The translations under genes and the position numbers were made by a program. Shown here one piece after another: positions 5,958 to 7,158 of a DNA stretch of 7,158 bases. The stretch spans positions 1 to 7,158 of the forward strand of contig CAIQIL010000227.1 in the NCBI GenBank assembly GCA_903871865.1, read 5' to 3'. Origin of the DNA: an uncultured Burkholderiales bacterium. Lineage in GTDB: Bacteria; Pseudomonadota; Gammaproteobacteria; Burkholderiales; Burkholderiaceae_C. The notes under the pieces were generated by a model that was given only the letters and a program-made list of their open reading frames with translations, did not search any database and had not been told where the DNA came from. Every line of letters begins with the position of its first letter. The stretch's first letter is position 1.

Positions 5958-7158
5958 ATGAAACTCATCCCCCGCGACGTCCCGCCCCGCAGCGCCTGGA
6001 GCCTGGAGCAGGCCGGCGTGCCGCCCCTGCTGGCCCGCCTCTTCGCCGCCCGCGGCATCCGCACACCGGAAGAACTCGACGACGCCCCCGCCCGCCTGCT
6101 GCCGCCCGACGCGCTCAAGGGCTGCACCGAGGCGGCCGTGCTGCTGGCCGACGCCCTCCAGCAAGGCCTGCGCATCTGCATCGTGGCCGACTACGACTGC
6201 GACGGCGCCACCGCCTGCGCCACCGGCCTGCGCGGCCTGCGCATGCTGGGCGCGGCACCGGAGCAGATCGGCTACGTCGTGCCCGACCGCGCCCTGCACG
6301 GCTACGGCCTGACGCCGCCCATCGTCGAGATGGTCCGCGCCCGCGGTGCCGACGTGCTGGTCACCGTGGACAACGGCATGGCCAGCCACGAGGCCGTGAA
6401 CATCGCGCGCGCGCTGGGCATGAAGGTGCTCATCACCGACCACCACCTGCCCGTGATCGACGCGCAAGGCCAGGTCAGCCTGCCCGAGGCCGACGTCATC
6501 GTGAACCCCAACCAGCCCGGCTGCCCCTGCCCCAGCAAGGCCATGGTCGGCGTGGGCGTGATGTTCTACGTGCTGCTGGCCCTGCGCGCCGAGCTGCGCC
6601 GCCGCGGTGCCTTAGAGGCCGCCCATCAGCCGCGCATCGACGCCCTGCTCGATTTGGTGGCACTCGGCACCATCGCCGACGTGGGCCGGCTCGATGACAA
6701 CAACCGCCGCCTCGTCAGCCTGGGCCTCAAGCGCATCCGCGCCGGGCGCATGCAGCCGGGCATCGCCGCCCTGTTCGCCGCCGCCAACCGCGACCCGGCC
6801 AAGGCCACCAGCCAGGACTTCGGCTTCGCGCTGGGCCCGCGCATCAACGCCGCCGGCCGCCTGGCCGAGATGGGGCTGGGCATCGAGTGCCTGCTGACCG
6901 ACGACCCGGCCCGCGCCCAGGCCCTGGCCCGCCAGCTCGACGCCATCAACCGCGAACGCCGCGACATGGAATCCGGCATGCGCGAACAGGCCGAGCTGAT
7001 GCTGGAAGCCGTCATGCCCCAGGACGAGCCGCCCGCTGCGCTCGCGCTGTTCGACCCCGACTTCCACGAAGGCGTGGTCGGCATCGTCGCCTCGCGCCTG
7101 AAAGACCGCCTGCACCGCCCCACCTTCGTCTTCGCGCGTGGCCAGGACGGCCTGCTCA
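5958..7158 (+). CDS. recJ: Single-stranded-DNA-specific 5'-3' exonuclease RecJ, N-terminal 400 codons (3' end outside window)
   Basis: Frame 3 is open from the ATG at 5958 to the window end, giving 400 of about 570-580 expected residues. RecJ degrades single-stranded DNA 5' to 3' in RecFOR recombination, mismatch repair and base excision repair. The DHH-family metal-site motifs are intact: DYDCDGATA (78-86; Asp78, Asp80, Asp82), VVPDRALHGYGL (107-118; His114), LVTVDNG (134-140; Asp138) and TDHH (160-163). Further RecJ blocks are NPNQPGCPCPSKAMVGVGV (183-201), LDLVALGTIADV (231-242) and ALGPRINAAGRL (291-302). The start of the DHHA1 domain follows, with EGVVGIVASRLKDRLHRPTFVFA (371-393). Cys81 replaces the alanine found in E. 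coli (DFDADG), a non-catalytic position. The ATG gives a normal N-terminus, but no Shine-Dalgarno is visible in the 48-nt gap after the RpfE-type gene. Confidence 0.97.
   Translation, partial: MKLIPRDVPPRSAWSLEQAGVPPLLARLFAARGIRTPEELDDAPARLLPPDALKGCTEAAVLLADALQQGLRICIVADYDCDGATACATGLRGLRMLGAAPEQIGYVVPDRALHGYGLTPPIVEMVRARGADVLVTVDNGMASHEAVNIARALGMKVLITDHHLPVIDAQGQVSLPEADVIVNPNQPGCPCPSKAMVGVGVMFYVLLALRAELRRRGALEAAHQPRIDALLDLVALGTIADVGRLDDNNRRLVSLGLKRIRAGRMQPGIAALFAAANRDPAKATSQDFGFALGPRINAAGRLAEMGLGIECLLTDDPARAQALARQLDAINRERRDMESGMREQAELMLEAVMPQDEPPAALALFDPDFHEGVVGIVASRLKDRLHRPTFVFARGQDGLL

Noticed and set aside
4688..6697. 669-codon open frame on the plus strand overlapping the RpfE-type gene and recJ in another frame
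   Set aside because: It is almost pure A/R/P/G with no domain. The frames at 4794 and 5958 carry the recognisable proteins.

Overview
The window is GC-rich, densely packed chromosomal DNA with strong G/C preference at third codon positions. The gene set points to a betaproteobacterium of the order Burkholderiales, most likely Comamonadaceae: a DUF2788 small membrane protein, a lol-tatD cluster, and an RpfE-type protein directly upstream of recJ. This assignment rests on recalled gene content and sequence style, since no search was run. I see no rRNA, tRNA, CRISPR array, insertion sequence, phage gene or integration site. Essentially every base lies in a gene or a very short intergenic gap.

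Layout. (1) Bases 1-858, plus strand: the C-terminal 285 residues of an FGGY-family carbohydrate kinase whose 5' part lies outside the window. (2) Bases 867-4742, minus strand: a five-gene cluster transcribed right to left as lolC - DUF2189 membrane protein - DUF2788 small membrane protein - lolD - tatD. The first four genes overlap or nearly touch (8-nt overlap, then gaps of 1 and 7 nt), and a 36-nt gap precedes tatD. The cluster runs tail to tail into the kinase with 8 nt between the stop codons. (3) Bases 4743-4793: a 51-bp divergent intergenic region that must carry the start signals for both directions. (4) Bases 4794-7158, plus strand: an RpfE-type protein of unknown biochemical function, then, after 48 nt, the first 400 codons of recJ, which runs off the right edge.

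How the genes work together. LolC (membrane subunit) and LolD (ATPase) form the inner-membrane ABC machine that extracts mature lipoproteins and hands them to the periplasmic carrier LolA. The two small membrane proteins between them are cotranscribed by position, but their link to lipoprotein export is only an inference. TatD is a metal-dependent nuclease and RecJ a 5'-3' single-strand DNA exonuclease, so two DNA-processing enzymes sit at the outer edges of the lol region in different transcription units.

Most of the window is ordinary housekeeping DNA. The points most worth a second look are the lol operon split by two uncharacterised membrane-protein genes, the very short divergent promoter region in which lolC may be nearly leaderless, and the RpfE-type gene with its small in-frame repeat.
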